Shown here: positions 19,043 through 28,785 of the stretch, one piece after another
How positions within the stretch are numbered: position 1 is the stretch's first letter
How the letters are laid out: the number at the start of each line of letters is the position of its first letter
The notes under the pieces: model-generated
What the model saw: only the letters and a program-made list of their open reading frames with translations
Told to the model about the DNA's origin: nothing
Database searches by the model: none
Made by a program: the position numbers and the translations under genes
DNA from: Flavobacterium sp. J372
GTDB lineage: Bacteria > Bacteroidota > Bacteroidia > Flavobacteriales > Flavobacteriaceae
Length of the DNA stretch: 64,000 bases
Direction of reading: 5' to 3'
Assembly (NCBI RefSeq): GCF_024699965.1
Contig: NZ_JAJOMZ010000004.1
Coordinates: 1,052,001-1,116,000 of the forward strand

Positions 19043-19050
19043 CAAATTTA
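19043..19050 (-). promoter_or_regulatory. Candidate promoter of the araC-type gene
   Basis: TAAATTTG on the minus strand matches TAnnTTTG, 25 bp before the start codon. Confidence 0.45.
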
Positions 19051-19176
19051 CGATACTACAGCCCAAATTTTATTCACTTATATATTAAGGTGTAAATTTT
19101 TAGTACACTTAATCGACAATATCATAAAATTGCCTTTAAAAAATGTGCGTGAAAACCGATATTTAAAAAATTCGCA

Positions 19177-19184
19177 TACTTTTG
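19177..19184 (+). promoter_or_regulatory. Candidate topA promoter
   Basis: TACTTTTG matches the -7 consensus, 19 bp before the topA ATG. A matching -33 TTG at correct spacing is not clear. Confidence 0.45.
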
Positions 19185-19203
19185 CGCACAAACAAAATAT
19201 GTA

Positions 19204-21718
19204 ATGGCAAAGAATTTAGTGATTGTTGAGTCGCCCGCAAAGGCAAAAACCATAGAGAAATTTTTAGGGAAAGATTACCAGGTTGAGTCGAGCTACGGCC
19301 ATATAGCCGACCTTCCGTCAAAAGAAATAGGGGTAGATGTAGCCAACGGATTCAAACCTCATTACGAAGTTTCTCCCGACAAAAAAGCTTTGGTTAAAAA
19401 ACTCAAAGACCTTTCTAAATCTGCCGATATGGTCTGGCTGGCAAGTGATGAGGATCGCGAGGGTGAGGCAATAGCATGGCACCTGGCGGAAGAACTGAAA
19501 CTGGACAAGGCTAAAACTAAAAGGATAGTTTTTAATGAAATCACTAAAACAGCCGTACAAAAAGCAATTGAAAACCCGCGCGGTATAAACTATGATCTTG
19601 TAAATGCGCAGCAGGCCCGCCGTGTGCTTGACAGGCTTGTGGGTTATGAACTTTCACCTGTACTTTGGAAAAAGGTAAAAAGCGGACTTTCTGCAGGAAG
19701 GGTACAGTCGGTTTCGGTTAGGCTTATTGTAGAGCGCGAGCGCGAAATCAGGGATTTTAAACCTGAAGCATCATACAACATTACGGCCGAGTTTACTAAT
19801 GCAGAAGGCAAAACTGTAAAGGCAAAACTTCCTAAAAACTTTACAACAGAACAAGAGGCGCAGGATTTCCTGAATAAAAATATCGGCTCACAATACAAAG
19901 TGGCCGACCTTGAGACAAAGCCGGCAAAAAAATCTCCGGCAGCGCCTTTTACAACTTCTACGTTACAGCAGGAGGCCTCGCGTAAGCTTAGCTTCCCGGT
20001 AGGCGTAACCATGATGATGGCGCAGAGGCTTTATGAAGCAGGGCTTATTACTTATATGAGGACTGACAGCGTTAACCTTTCTCAGGAAGCTATGGCAGCG
20101 GCGAAAGATGAAATCACACGTTCATACGGTGCCGAGTTCAGCCATCCGCGTAATTATGCTACGAAATCAAAAGGGGCACAGGAGGCGCACGAGGCCATCC
20201 GCCCTACGGATATGACACGCCACACAGTGAATATAGACCGTGACCAGGCAAGGCTTTATGACCTGATTTGGAAACGTACGGTAGCTTCACAAATGAGTGA
20301 CGCCAAGCTGGAGCGTACCAATGTGAAGATTGAAGCCAATAACCACAGCGAAATTTTTGCCGCATCGGGTGAGGTGCTTTTGTTTGAAGGCTTCCTTAAA
20401 GTATATCTTGAAGGCAACGACGATGAAGATACAGAACAGGAAGGTATGCTTCCTGCCTTGAAAGTTGGTGAAAAGCTTGAAAATAACTCTATCACCGCTA
20501 CGCAGCGTTTTTTCACGCCCGCCGGCCCGCTATACTGAGGCTGCGCTGGTGAAAAAACTTGAAGAACTGGGAATAGGCCGCCCGTCAACATACGCACCAA
20601 CCATCTCTACCATCATCAACAGGAATTATGTTGAGAAAGGAAGCTTTGAGGGGCAGGAGCGTAAATACAGCCAGATGGTTTTGAAAGATGGCAAAGTTAC
20701 ATCGGCAGAACTAACTGAAAATGTTGGTTCAGATAAAGGCAAACTGGTTCCGACAGACATAGGTATCATTGTAAATGATTTCCTTGTAAACCATTTTGAG
20801 ACAATACTCGATTACAATTTTACCGCAAAGGTTGAGCAGGATTTTGACGAGATAGCCCAGGGCAATGAAGACTGGACTAAGATGATGAACGATTTCTACG
20901 GCCATTTCCATCCGACAGTGAAAGACGTAGAAAAGAATGCCGACCGTGAATCGGGCGAGCGCATTTTGGGTACCGACCCTAAGACTGGCAAACCTGTGAG
21001 TGTACGCCTTGGGAAATTTGGCCCGATGGCACAGATAGGTGATGCTGAAGATGACAACAAGCAGTTCGCAAGCCTGCTGCCGGAGCAAAATATTGGCAGC
21101 ATTACGCTTGACGAAGCACTTGGTTTGTTCATGCTTCCGAAAAACCTGGGTATATATAAAGGAGAAGAAGTTGAGGTAAATAACGGTCGTTTTGGTCCGT
21201 ATGTGCGCTTTGGTAAAACATTTATCTCCCTGCCAAAAGGTGAGGACCCATTGGATGTAACGTTTGAAAGGGCGAAAGAACTTATCGGTGAAAAAGAGCA
21301 GGCTGATGCGCCAATCGGGTACTATGAAGATATGCCGGTTCAGAAAGGTGTGGGAAGGTTTGGACCTTTTATCAAATGGAACGGTATGTTTATCAATGTA
21401 AGCAAAAAGTACAATTTCGATAATCTTTCGCAAAATGATATTGAAGCGCTGATAGAAGATAAGCTGCAAAAAGAATCGGATAAGGTAATTCACAACTGGG
21501 AGGCCGAAGGTATTAAAGTTGAGAAAGCACGATGGGGCCGTTCAGTTATTGTTAAAGGTAAAACCAAAATAGAACTCAACAAAGATGTTGATGCAGCTGC
21601 ACTGACGCTTGACCAGGTAAAACAGATGATTGAGGCAAAAGCTCCGGCTAAAAAAACTGCCACAAAAAAAACGCCTGCCAAGAAACCTGCCGCAAAAAAG
21701 ACAACCGCAAAAAAATAA
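19204..21718 (+). CDS. topA: DNA topoisomerase I, frame broken in this copy
   Basis: Type IA topoisomerase that relaxes negative supercoils. The first part carries the Toprim domain (VESPAKAKTIEKFLG, and the acidic triad in ASDEDREGEAIAWHL) and the active-site tyrosine in GLITYMRTDS. The second part continues with ARYTEAALVKKLEELGIGRP, followed by zinc-less C-terminal repeat domains (GRFGPYVRFG, GRFGPFIKWN) and an Ala/Lys-rich tail (APAKKTATKKTPAKKP) like histone H1. The frame breaks in the T6 run at 20508-20513; taking out one T gives TQRFSRPPARYTEAAL, the family sequence. The gene is essential in most bacteria, so the break is probably not real. It ends 6 bp before the arginase-fold gene, forming one unit. 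Confidence 0.96.
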
Positions 21719-21724
21719 TAGTAC

Positions 21725-22867
21725 ATGGTATTTGATTTCCTAGAACCGCTGGATTCAGAAATGCTTCATTTTATAGAAGGGCTTTCACAGCAAACCCTCG
21801 GGCATAAAGTGGCGCTGCATACTGCTGCTGATTTTCCCGAGCTGCAGCAGGTGAAAATCGCGATTATCGGTGTTTTGGAGAATGCAGGCCAGCCGGACAG
21901 GAGAGATCATGTACACCTTAATTATATACGCAGGGAATTTTATAAGCTATATCCCGGTAACTGGGAAGCGAAAATAGCCGATCTGGGCAATATACCTGCA
22001 GGCAATGACCTGCAGGATACCTACTTTGCTGTTAAAGGGATCATGGCGGAGTTGCTGAAAAGTAAAATCATTCCGGTTATACTGGGTGGTTCGCAAGACA
22101 TCACATACGCTATGTATCGCGCCTATGACAGCCTGGAGCAGATGGTGAACCTGGCAGCAATTGATAATAAGTTTGACTTCGGTAAGCAGGAAGAAGAAAT
22201 TGCGGCACACTCGTATCTTACCCATATAATAGTAGATGAGCCCAATAATCTTTTCAACTACAGCAACATCGGTTACCAAACCTATTTCAACCCACAGGAA
22301 GAAATAGACCTGATTGACAAGTTATTTTTTGATGCGTACCGCTTAGGTGAAGTTTGTGCGAACCCGGCCGTGGCGGAACCTGTTTTTAGAGATGCTGATT
22401 TGGTAAGTCTTGATATGACGGCAGTTAAGAGCAGCGATTCTGGCAATTTAGTTAAATTTATGCCAAATGGTTTTAATGGAAAAGAAATTTGTACTTTAGC
22501 GCGCTATGCAGGGATAAGTGATAAAGTTTCGTCATTCGGAATTTTCAATCACAATAACAGCGGGCAGGAAGCCGTTTTAATAGCGCAGGTAATCTGGTAT
22601 TTTATCGAAGGGGTGCATTACAGGTCTAATGAATATCCGTTTGGCAGTAAAGATGAGTATATAAGGTATATCGTGCCGATGGAAGATGAAGAGCTTATCT
22701 TCTTTAAAAGCGATAAAACCGACAGATGGTGGATTGAGATACCTACAGGCAATACTAAACTTAAGCGAAGCACGTTATTACCGTGTATATATGAAGATTA
22801 TGTTGGGGCCTGCAACAACGAGATTCCGGAAAGATGGTGGAAGGCTCAAAGAAAAAACATAATTTAA
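21725..22867 (+). CDS. Arginase/formimidoylglutamase-fold protein with degenerate metal site, next to gldK
   Basis: The 380-residue protein has the ureohydrolase (arginase, agmatinase, formimidoylglutamase) layout. The motifs that hold the two manganese ions are altered. The GGDH motif is GGSQD at 121-125 (His lost), the DAHxD motif is DNKFD at 147-151 (His replaced by Lys), and SxDxDxxDP is SLDMTAV at 228-234 (second Asp lost). At least three ligands are missing, so hydrolase activity in the usual sense is doubtful. No signal peptide is seen. It follows topA by 6 bp and precedes gldK by 150 bp. Automated annotation tends to name it formimidoylglutamase. A structural or regulatory role connected with the gliding cluster is my inference from position only. 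Confidence 0.8.
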   Translation: MVFDFLEPLDSEMLHFIEGLSQQTLGHKVALHTAADFPELQQVKIAIIGVLENAGQPDRRDHVHLNYIRREFYKLYPGNWEAKIADLGNIPAGNDLQDTYFAVKGIMAELLKSKIIPVILGGSQDITYAMYRAYDSLEQMVNLAAIDNKFDFGKQEEEIAAHSYLTHIIVDEPNNLFNYSNIGYQTYFNPQEEIDLIDKLFFDAYRLGEVCANPAVAEPVFRDADLVSLDMTAVKSSDSGNLVKFMPNGFNGKEICTLARYAGISDKVSSFGIFNHNNSGQEAVLIAQVIWYFIEGVHYRSNEYPFGSKDEYIRYIVPMEDEELIFFKSDKTDRWWIEIPTGNTKLKRSTLLPCIYEDYVGACNNEIPERWWKAQRKNII

Positions 22868-23017
22868 GCGAATTGTTACGAAATCGTTAGATTTTGCGTT
22901 AGTAAACAAGTGTTTAAGTTTTGTTTAGGTTTTTTTATTAAAAAAATTGTTTTTTTAAAATAAAATAAATAGGTTTACGCCCTTAAAAATAGAAGTACAT
23001 AAATAACCCAATTTTAT

Positions 23018-24405
23018 ATGAAGAAGCTTATTGCATTAACAGCAACTTTATCATTTTTAGTAAGCTGTGGTTCCAGTGACCGGGGGAGCTGGTAGGTGTC
23101 AGAGGCAAAAAGTGGAGGCCTGAAAAGCCTTACGGGATGACGTTGGTTCCCGGTGGTGCTTACATCATGGGTAAGGCCGACGATGATTTGGCTAACGTTC
23201 AGGATGCTCCGACTAAAACGGTAACTGTAACTTCATTTTATATGGATGAGACAGAGATTACAAATAGTGAGTACCGTATGTTTGTTGAATGGGTTAAAGA
23301 CTCAACTATAAGGACAAGGCTTGCAATACTTGCAGATGAAATGGGCCAGAAGCCAGGTGGTGATACCAAAGGTATAGGTGAGTATGCTTTTCTTGACCAG
23401 CAGGTTAAAGAAGGAGAAGAACAGTCTGCTTACGATAAATATATGTATGAAAATTACTATAGCGTAGGTACAGATGAAAATGATCCGTATGCCGGCAGAA
23501 AGCTGAATAAAAAAGCTAAGCTTATAACAGATCCTCAAAAATACCCGGATGAGTATTATGTTGAAGTTATGGACTCTATGTATCTCCCTGCATCAGAATC
23601 TTATAACGGGCAAAGGACTATAGATGTTACCAAGCTTAAATTCTCTTATGCATGGATGGATATTGCTGTTGCTGCTAAAGACAAGTCTAAGGCAACCAGG
23701 ACTAAGCGTAGCAAATACATGAAGAAAGAGCAGGTTGAAGTGTATCCGGATACTACGGTTTGGATTAAAGACTTTGCTTATTCTTATAATGAGCCTATGC
23801 ATAATGACTATTTCTGGCATGATGCGTATAGTGAATATCCTGTTGTAGGCGTTACTTGGCAGCAGGCAAAAGCTTTCTGTGCGTGGAGGACGCTTTATAA
23901 AAATGCATATCAAAAAAGAAAGAACAGGTCAAACGTGAACTCTTTCCGTCTTCCTAGTGAGGCTGAGTGGGAATTCGCGGCACGTGGCGGCCTTGAGTCA
24001 GCTACATTCCCTTGGGGCGGCCCTTATGCTAAAAATGACAGGGGATGTTTCCTTGCTAACTTTAAGCCAAACAGGGGTGACTATGCTGCTGACGGTGCGC
24101 TTTATACAGTTGAGGCAAAATCATTCGACCCGAATGAGTACAACCTTTACAATATGAGCGGTAACGTGGCAGAGTGGACAGACTCTTCGTATGACGCTGC
24201 TTCTTATGAATATGTTTCTACAATGAACCCTAACGTACCTGACCAGGCCAATAAGCGTAAAGTAACACGCGGCGGCTCTTGGAAAGACGTGGCTTACTTC
24301 CTGCAGGTAAGTACAAGGGACTGGGAATATGCTGACTCTGCACGTAGCTACATCGGCTTCAGGACAGTTCAGGATTACATGGGGACACAAAAAACAGGAA
24401 ACTAA
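23018..24405 (+). CDS. gldK: Gliding motility / T9SS lipoprotein GldK, frame broken
   Basis: Outer-membrane-associated lipoprotein that, with GldN, forms the periplasmic ring of the type IX secretion system. The start ATG at 23018 gives a signal peptide and lipobox (FLVSCGSSD, Cys17). The first frame stops at 23095, but adding one G in the G5 run at 23082-23086 yields DRGELVGVRGKKWRPEKPYG, joining the long frame. The mature protein is an FGE-sulfatase-like domain (GMTLVPGGAYIMGKADDDLA, VTSFYMDETEITNSEYRMFV, RLPSEAEWEFAARGG, MSGNVAEWTDSSYD, VTRGGSWKD). About 462 residues in total, near the F. johnsoniae length. gldL follows 60 bp later. Confidence 0.95.
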
Positions 24406-24465
24406 ACCAACACTATTTTATTATTTCTAATTAACTTAACTAAAAACTAAAAATTAAATTTTATT

Positions 24466-25094
24466 ATGCTACCTAAAAAAGTAATGAATTTCGCCTATGG
24501 TATGGGTGCGGCAGTTGTAATCGTTGGAGCTCTTTTTAAACTTATGCACTGGCCTGGTGCGAGCGCGATGCTTATCATCGGCCTTGGTACAGAAGCTCTT
24601 ATCTTCGGTCTTTCTGCATTCGACCCGGTAGATAAAGAACTTGACTGGTCATTGGTTTACCCTGAGCTTGCAGGTGGCGAAGCCAAGAAAAAGACGTTAA
24701 AAAAGAAGATCCTAAAGAAGCGCAAGGCCTGCTTTCTCAAAAACTTGATAACCTTCTTAAAGAGGCTAAGATTGACGGACAGCTTATGGAAAGCCTTGGC
24801 GCTAGCATCAGGAACTTTGAGTCTGCTGCTAAAGGAATTGCTCCTACAGTTGATTCAATCTCTTCTCAGAAGAAATACAGCGAAGAAATGTCTATGGCTG
24901 CAGCACAGATGGAATCACTAAACAGCCTTTATAAAGTACAGCTTGAAAGCGCATCTCGTAATGCTGAGGCTAACAAAGAAATCGCTGATAACGCTGCTAG
25001 GCTAAAAGACCAGATGCAGGCTATGACGCAAAACATTGCTTCACTGAACAATGTTTATGGCGGTATGCTTTCTGCAATGGGTAACAGGGGCTAA
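24466..25094 (+). CDS. gldL: Gliding motility / T9SS motor protein GldL, frame broken
   Basis: Inner-membrane half of the proton-driven GldLM motor. Two helices are at the N-terminus (FAYGMGAAVVIVGALFKL and AMLIIGLGTEALIFGLSAF). Glu43 inside the second helix corresponds by motif to the conserved Glu needed for proton flow in GldL. The cytoplasmic part begins DPVDKELDWSLVYPELAGGEAKK. The frame then breaks in the A5 run at 24688-24692; one added A gives KKDVKKEDPKEAQGLLSQ and the coiled-coil tail up to 25094 (LKDQMQAMTQNIASLNNVYGGM). Full length is about 209 residues, as expected. gldM is 51 bp downstream. Confidence 0.95.
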
Positions 25095-25145
25095 TTCTCT
25101 AATTAGTATTTATAAATAAACACAGAAAAACAAGACTGATTAGAA

Positions 25146-26678
25146 ATGGCAGGAGGAAAATTAACCCCTAGGCAAAAGATGATTAACCTGATGTATCTGG
25201 TTTTCATCGCAATGTTGGCCCTTAACATGTCAAAAGAAGTACTTTCTGCTTTTGGCCTGATGAACGAGCAATTCGAGTCTTCTAACGTAGAAGCTGGTAA
25301 AAATAATGAGCAGATGCACGGAGCATTGGCTGCAAAAGCTGCTGAGAACCCTCAGTTTAGCGCTGCAAAGCAAATGTCTGACAAAATCAAAGGCATCTCT
25401 ACTCAATTTTACAACTATGTTGAATCGTTAAAGAAAGATATCACTAAAACCGTTGAAAGAGAAGAGAACGGAAAACTTCCCTATGAGGCGATGGATAAAG
25501 GTGACAAGATTGACGAAGAGTGGTTTGAAGGCGATGGTTACTCTAAAAAAGGTAAAGAAATTGTTGCCGCTATAGAGAAATACAAAGCAGACATGAAAGC
25601 TGCTATCGGTAAAGATGTTAAATATAAAGCAATTACAGCCGAACTTGATAATAAATTCAGCACTGCTGACGTTGTAGATGGTGAAGGTGTTAAAAAGCAA
25701 TATCTTGATTACCACTATAAAGGTTTCCCTTCAATCGCATCTTTGACAAAACTATCTGCAATGCAGAACAACATCAGGAGTATTGAGGCAAACGTTTATA
25801 ACATTGCCCTTGGTAAAGCGGCTCTTGAAGCAGTATCTATGAAAAACTATACAGCTATCGTAGTACTTGACAAAAACGCTTACTTCCAGGGTGAGAAAGT
25901 TACCGGTAAAGTTGTTCTTGGCCGTTATGATGAGAATACCGTTCCTACTTCATTTCAGGGTCCTGGTAAGATAGAGAACGGACAGGCTATCATTAACATG
26001 ACAGCTGGTAACGTAGGTGAGCAGACAATCAACGGTAAGTTTACCTTCCTTGAAGATGGTAAGCAGGTGCCGCTTGAATTTAAAGGTACTTACGTTGTAG
26101 TGCCAAGGCCAAATTCGGCTACAATTTCAGCTGACAAGATGAATGTTGTTTACCGCGGTGTGCCAAACCCAATATCTGTATCATTTGCAGGTGTTGCGGC
26201 TGATAAAGTAAATGCTAGTGCACCGGGTATGCGTTCTGCAGGTAAACCTGGCCAGTATATACTTAATCCGGGCGGAGGAACTGAAGTTACTATTAGCGTT
26301 ACAGCTACGCTTCCGGACAAGTCAAACGTATCTGACAAGAAAACTTTCCGTATCAAAGGCCTTCCTGCACCGACAGGTAAGATTAGGGGTGAGGTTTCAG
26401 CTAAAGGTTCTGTTTCAAACCTTGAAGTTTGTACAGTATCTGCTGAAATGGAAGATTTCGATTTCCCGGTAAGTGTGAATGTAACTCAGTTTAATATTAA
26501 AGTTCCGGGGCAGCCAACAATTGTTGTTCAAGGTAACAAAATGAATGATAGGGCTAAAGCTGCTATCAGGAAGGCAAACAGGGGTGATGTGGTAGTTATC
26601 GACCAGATTAAAGCTACATTCTCAGGTATTGACCAGGCAGTTAAGAGGATTTCTACAGCTACGTTTGAGATCCAGTAA
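25146..26678 (+). CDS. gldM: Gliding motility / T9SS motor protein GldM
   Basis: Periplasm-spanning partner of GldL in the rotary motor of gliding and type IX secretion. The 510-residue protein has one N-terminal membrane helix (MINLMYLVFIAMLALNMSKEV) and a long periplasmic region, matching the four-domain (D1-D4) shape known for GldM: a helical D1 to about residue 225, then three beta domains (such as VLDKNAYFQGEKVTGKVVLG, YRGVPNPISVSFAGV, and the C-terminal VNVTQFNIKVPGQPTIVVQG). It reads through without a break. gldN begins 25 bp later. Confidence 0.97.
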   Translation: MAGGKLTPRQKMINLMYLVFIAMLALNMSKEVLSAFGLMNEQFESSNVEAGKNNEQMHGALAAKAAENPQFSAAKQMSDKIKGISTQFYNYVESLKKDITKTVEREENGKLPYEAMDKGDKIDEEWFEGDGYSKKGKEIVAAIEKYKADMKAAIGKDVKYKAITAELDNKFSTADVVDGEGVKKQYLDYHYKGFPSIASLTKLSAMQNNIRSIEANVYNIALGKAALEAVSMKNYTAIVVLDKNAYFQGEKVTGKVVLGRYDENTVPTSFQGPGKIENGQAIINMTAGNVGEQTINGKFTFLEDGKQVPLEFKGTYVVVPRPNSATISADKMNVVYRGVPNPISVSFAGVAADKVNASAPGMRSAGKPGQYILNPGGGTEVTISVTATLPDKSNVSDKKTFRIKGLPAPTGKIRGEVSAKGSVSNLEVCTVSAEMEDFDFPVSVNVTQFNIKVPGQPTIVVQGNKMNDRAKAAIRKANRGDVVVIDQIKATFSGIDQAVKRISTATFEIQ

Positions 26679-26703
26679 TTAAAAAATACAAAAAGTATAG
26701 ACA

Positions 26704-27615
26704 ATGAGCAGGAAGATTTTATCATTAATCGTTTTCTTCAGCCTGGTATCTTCAGCAGCGTTTGCACAGTCAAACTTGCTTAATGCCAAGACTGCAGACC
26801 AGATAGGCAAGAAAACTGCTGCGCAGGATTCATTAGACAATGACAAGCCGCTGCCATACGGCTACGTGGGCGACAGGGATGTACTACTGGCCAGGAAAGT
26901 TTGGGAAAGGATTGACCTTAACCAACGCGTAAATTTTCCTATGTATTTTCCGATTAAAGGAAATCTTGGCTCTGACAGGAAGCCGCTTTATGATGTGCTT
27001 GTAGAAGGAGTTCGTAGTGGTACAATCACTGAAGTTTATGACGACAGTTATTTTGTAACGCGCAAAACCCTTAAAGATATAGAGGAGTCGCTTACTTTTA
27101 CTGATACAACTGACGCCGGTATTGAACAATACAATACTGATATCAAGGCTTATAAGTCGGGTAAGAAAACTATTTCTCCTGAATATATTAACAGGACTGA
27201 CATCAAAGCTATTGATGTTGAAGGATACGAAATAGTTGGCTACTGGTATTTTGACAAGCGCCAGGGTGAACTTAAGTACAGGATGCTTGGTATTGCTCCA
27301 ATCGTTCCGGACGTGTTTACCATGGGTAAAGAAGAGAAAGAGTATATCCGTATATTCTGGGTATTCTTCCCTGCGGCAAGAGACGTGCTTCATAAGTACA
27401 AAGCGTTCAATGAGGAAAACTCTGCCAGCGCCATTACGTTTGACCACTTGCTTAACTCAAGGCGTTTCAACGGAGTAATTATAGCCGAGGAAAACGTATA
27501 CGGAGACAGGCTCATTGAAAACTACTTGAAGGAAAATTCGCAAATGCAGCTTCTTGAAGCAGAGCGTATCAAAGAAAAGATACGTAACTTCGAGCAGGAT
27601 ATGTGGAATTACTAA
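26704..27615 (+). CDS. gldN: Gliding motility / T9SS protein GldN
   Basis: Periplasmic partner of GldK in the T9SS ring. The 303-residue protein has a signal peptide (ending AAFAQS, residue 22) and the family features YGYVGDRDVLLARKVWERID, MYFPIKGNLGSDRKPLYDVL, VEGYEIVGYWYFDKRQGELKYR and MLGIAPIV. It ends the gldKLMN unit and is followed by a strong terminator. Confidence 0.96.
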   Translation: MSRKILSLIVFFSLVSSAAFAQSNLLNAKTADQIGKKTAAQDSLDNDKPLPYGYVGDRDVLLARKVWERIDLNQRVNFPMYFPIKGNLGSDRKPLYDVLVEGVRSGTITEVYDDSYFVTRKTLKDIEESLTFTDTTDAGIEQYNTDIKAYKSGKKTISPEYINRTDIKAIDVEGYEIVGYWYFDKRQGELKYRMLGIAPIVPDVFTMGKEEKEYIRIFWVFFPAARDVLHKYKAFNEENSASAITFDHLLNSRRFNGVIIAEENVYGDRLIENYLKENSQMQLLEAERIKEKIRNFEQDMWNY

Positions 27616-27628
27616 TCCTTATAATATC

Positions 27629-27667
27629 TAAAAACTCCCGCCCAACAGCGGGAGTTTTTTATTTTTG
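27629..27667 (+). terminator. Terminator of gldKLMN, overlapping a -7-like promoter box
   Basis: AAAACTCCCGC (27631-27641) pairs perfectly with GCGGGAGTTTT (27648-27658), followed by TTTATTTTT. TATTTTTG at 27660-27667 fits the -7 consensus and lies only 5 bp before the ATG of the next gene, which would give a leaderless or nearly leaderless mRNA. Confidence 0.8.
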
Positions 27668-27672
27668 CAGCC

Positions 27673-28716
27673 ATGAAAGATTATATAATTGTAGGCGGAG
27701 GTATAGCGGCCATAAGTTTAGCCGAAGTTTTGTACAGGCAGGGTAAAACATTCATGCTTTTTTGCCAATCGATGCAGAATGCTACCAGCGTGGCAGGCGG
27801 TATTTACAACCCGGTTATCGTAAAGAGGCTCAGCCTTCCTTATAATGCATTAGAGCATGTCAAATTCATTGGGCCGTTTTATAGTGAAATTGAAAGCAGG
27901 CTTACTATAAAGGTTGATTTTCCCACCCCATTGCTTCGCCGCTTTGCATCTGTTGAAGAGCAAAATAACTGGTTTGAAGCCGCAGATAAACCCGAACTTT
28001 CAGAGTTTATTTCGCCAAAAGTTTTGCGTACATCATATGAGGGACTCGATGCTCCATATGGTTATGGTGAAGTGTTGCATACCGGCTTTATCGACACCAA
28101 TCAGTTATTAGAATCATACCATAAATGGCTTCAGGAAATACAAGCTGTTGCATATGAAAACTTCGATTATTCTCATTTGAATATTAATAACAATCATGTT
28201 ATTTATAAAGAAATAGAAGCTAAACACGTTGTGTTCGCTGAAGGTTTCGGTATCAGAAACAATCCGTATTTCAATTTTGTTCCGCTTGAAGGTACAAAAG
28301 GTGAACTGCTTACCATACATTCACCGGACCTTAAACTGGAGAGCATAGTCAATGCCGGAATATTTATCCTGCCGCTAGGTAATGATATATATAAAGTTGG
28401 TGCGACTTACGAGTGGACAGACAAGACTAACAACCCCACTGAAGCAGCACGTGTAGAACTGGAAGAAAAATTACAGGAAATAATTACCTGCGATTATGAT
28501 GTGGTGACTCATGTTGCGGGAGTACGACCCACTACAAAAGACCGTAAGCCGGTTATTGGAACACATGCAGAACATAGTAACATTCATATACTGAACGGCC
28601 TGGGCACACGAGGGCTTATGCTTGGCCCTCCTATGGCTCAGCAACTGTACGATTATATTGAAAATGGTACAGCTATTGAAAGGGCTGTTGATGTTAATAG
28701 GTTTGCCGGCAATTAA
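27673..28716 (+). CDS. FAD-dependent oxidoreductase (D-amino acid oxidase-like)
   Basis: The 347-residue flavoprotein has an N-terminal dinucleotide-binding fold (DYIIVGGGIAAISLAEVL, glycine-rich loop at 7-12) and a DAO-type C-terminal region with VAGVRPTTKDRKPVIGTHAE followed by LNGLGTRGLMLGPPMAQQL, which holds the FAD. No signal peptide is seen, so it is cytoplasmic. The substrate cannot be told; relatives oxidise amines or imino acids (DadA, ThiO, MnmC C-domain). It lies between the gliding operon and an ABC-F gene, and is separated from gldN by a terminator. Confidence 0.85.
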   Translation: MKDYIIVGGGIAAISLAEVLYRQGKTFMLFCQSMQNATSVAGGIYNPVIVKRLSLPYNALEHVKFIGPFYSEIESRLTIKVDFPTPLLRRFASVEEQNNWFEAADKPELSEFISPKVLRTSYEGLDAPYGYGEVLHTGFIDTNQLLESYHKWLQEIQAVAYENFDYSHLNINNNHVIYKEIEAKHVVFAEGFGIRNNPYFNFVPLEGTKGELLTIHSPDLKLESIVNAGIFILPLGNDIYKVGATYEWTDKTNNPTEAARVELEEKLQEIITCDYDVVTHVAGVRPTTKDRKPVIGTHAEHSNIHILNGLGTRGLMLGPPMAQQLYDYIENGTAIERAVDVNRFAGN

Positions 28717-28743
28717 ATATTATAAATTAGAAGCCTGCTTCCT

Positions 28744-28751
28744 TACCTTTG
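28744..28751 (+). promoter_or_regulatory. Candidate promoter of the ABC-F gene
   Basis: TACCTTTG fits TAnnTTTG and lies 34 bp before the ATG. The -33 element is not clear. Confidence 0.4.
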
Positions 28752-28785
28752 CAAAAATTTTAGCGGAGGCTTTACTCATAAAAAA

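Noticed and set aside
20729-21493. 254-codon open frame antisense to topA
   Set aside because: Overlaps topA coding sequence entirely and shows no domain or signal.
21725-22867. Call as hutG (formimidoylglutamase) forming a histidine pathway with hutU
   Set aside because: Metal ligands are missing and the gene is 15 kb from hutU and linked to topA/gldK instead.
16242-24692. Programmed -1 frameshifting at A-AAA-AAG-like sites in miaB and gldL
   Set aside because: A-rich slippery runs are present, but similar breaks occur at G, C and T runs and in both directions, in genes with no history of programmed shifts. No downstream stimulating structure was noticed.
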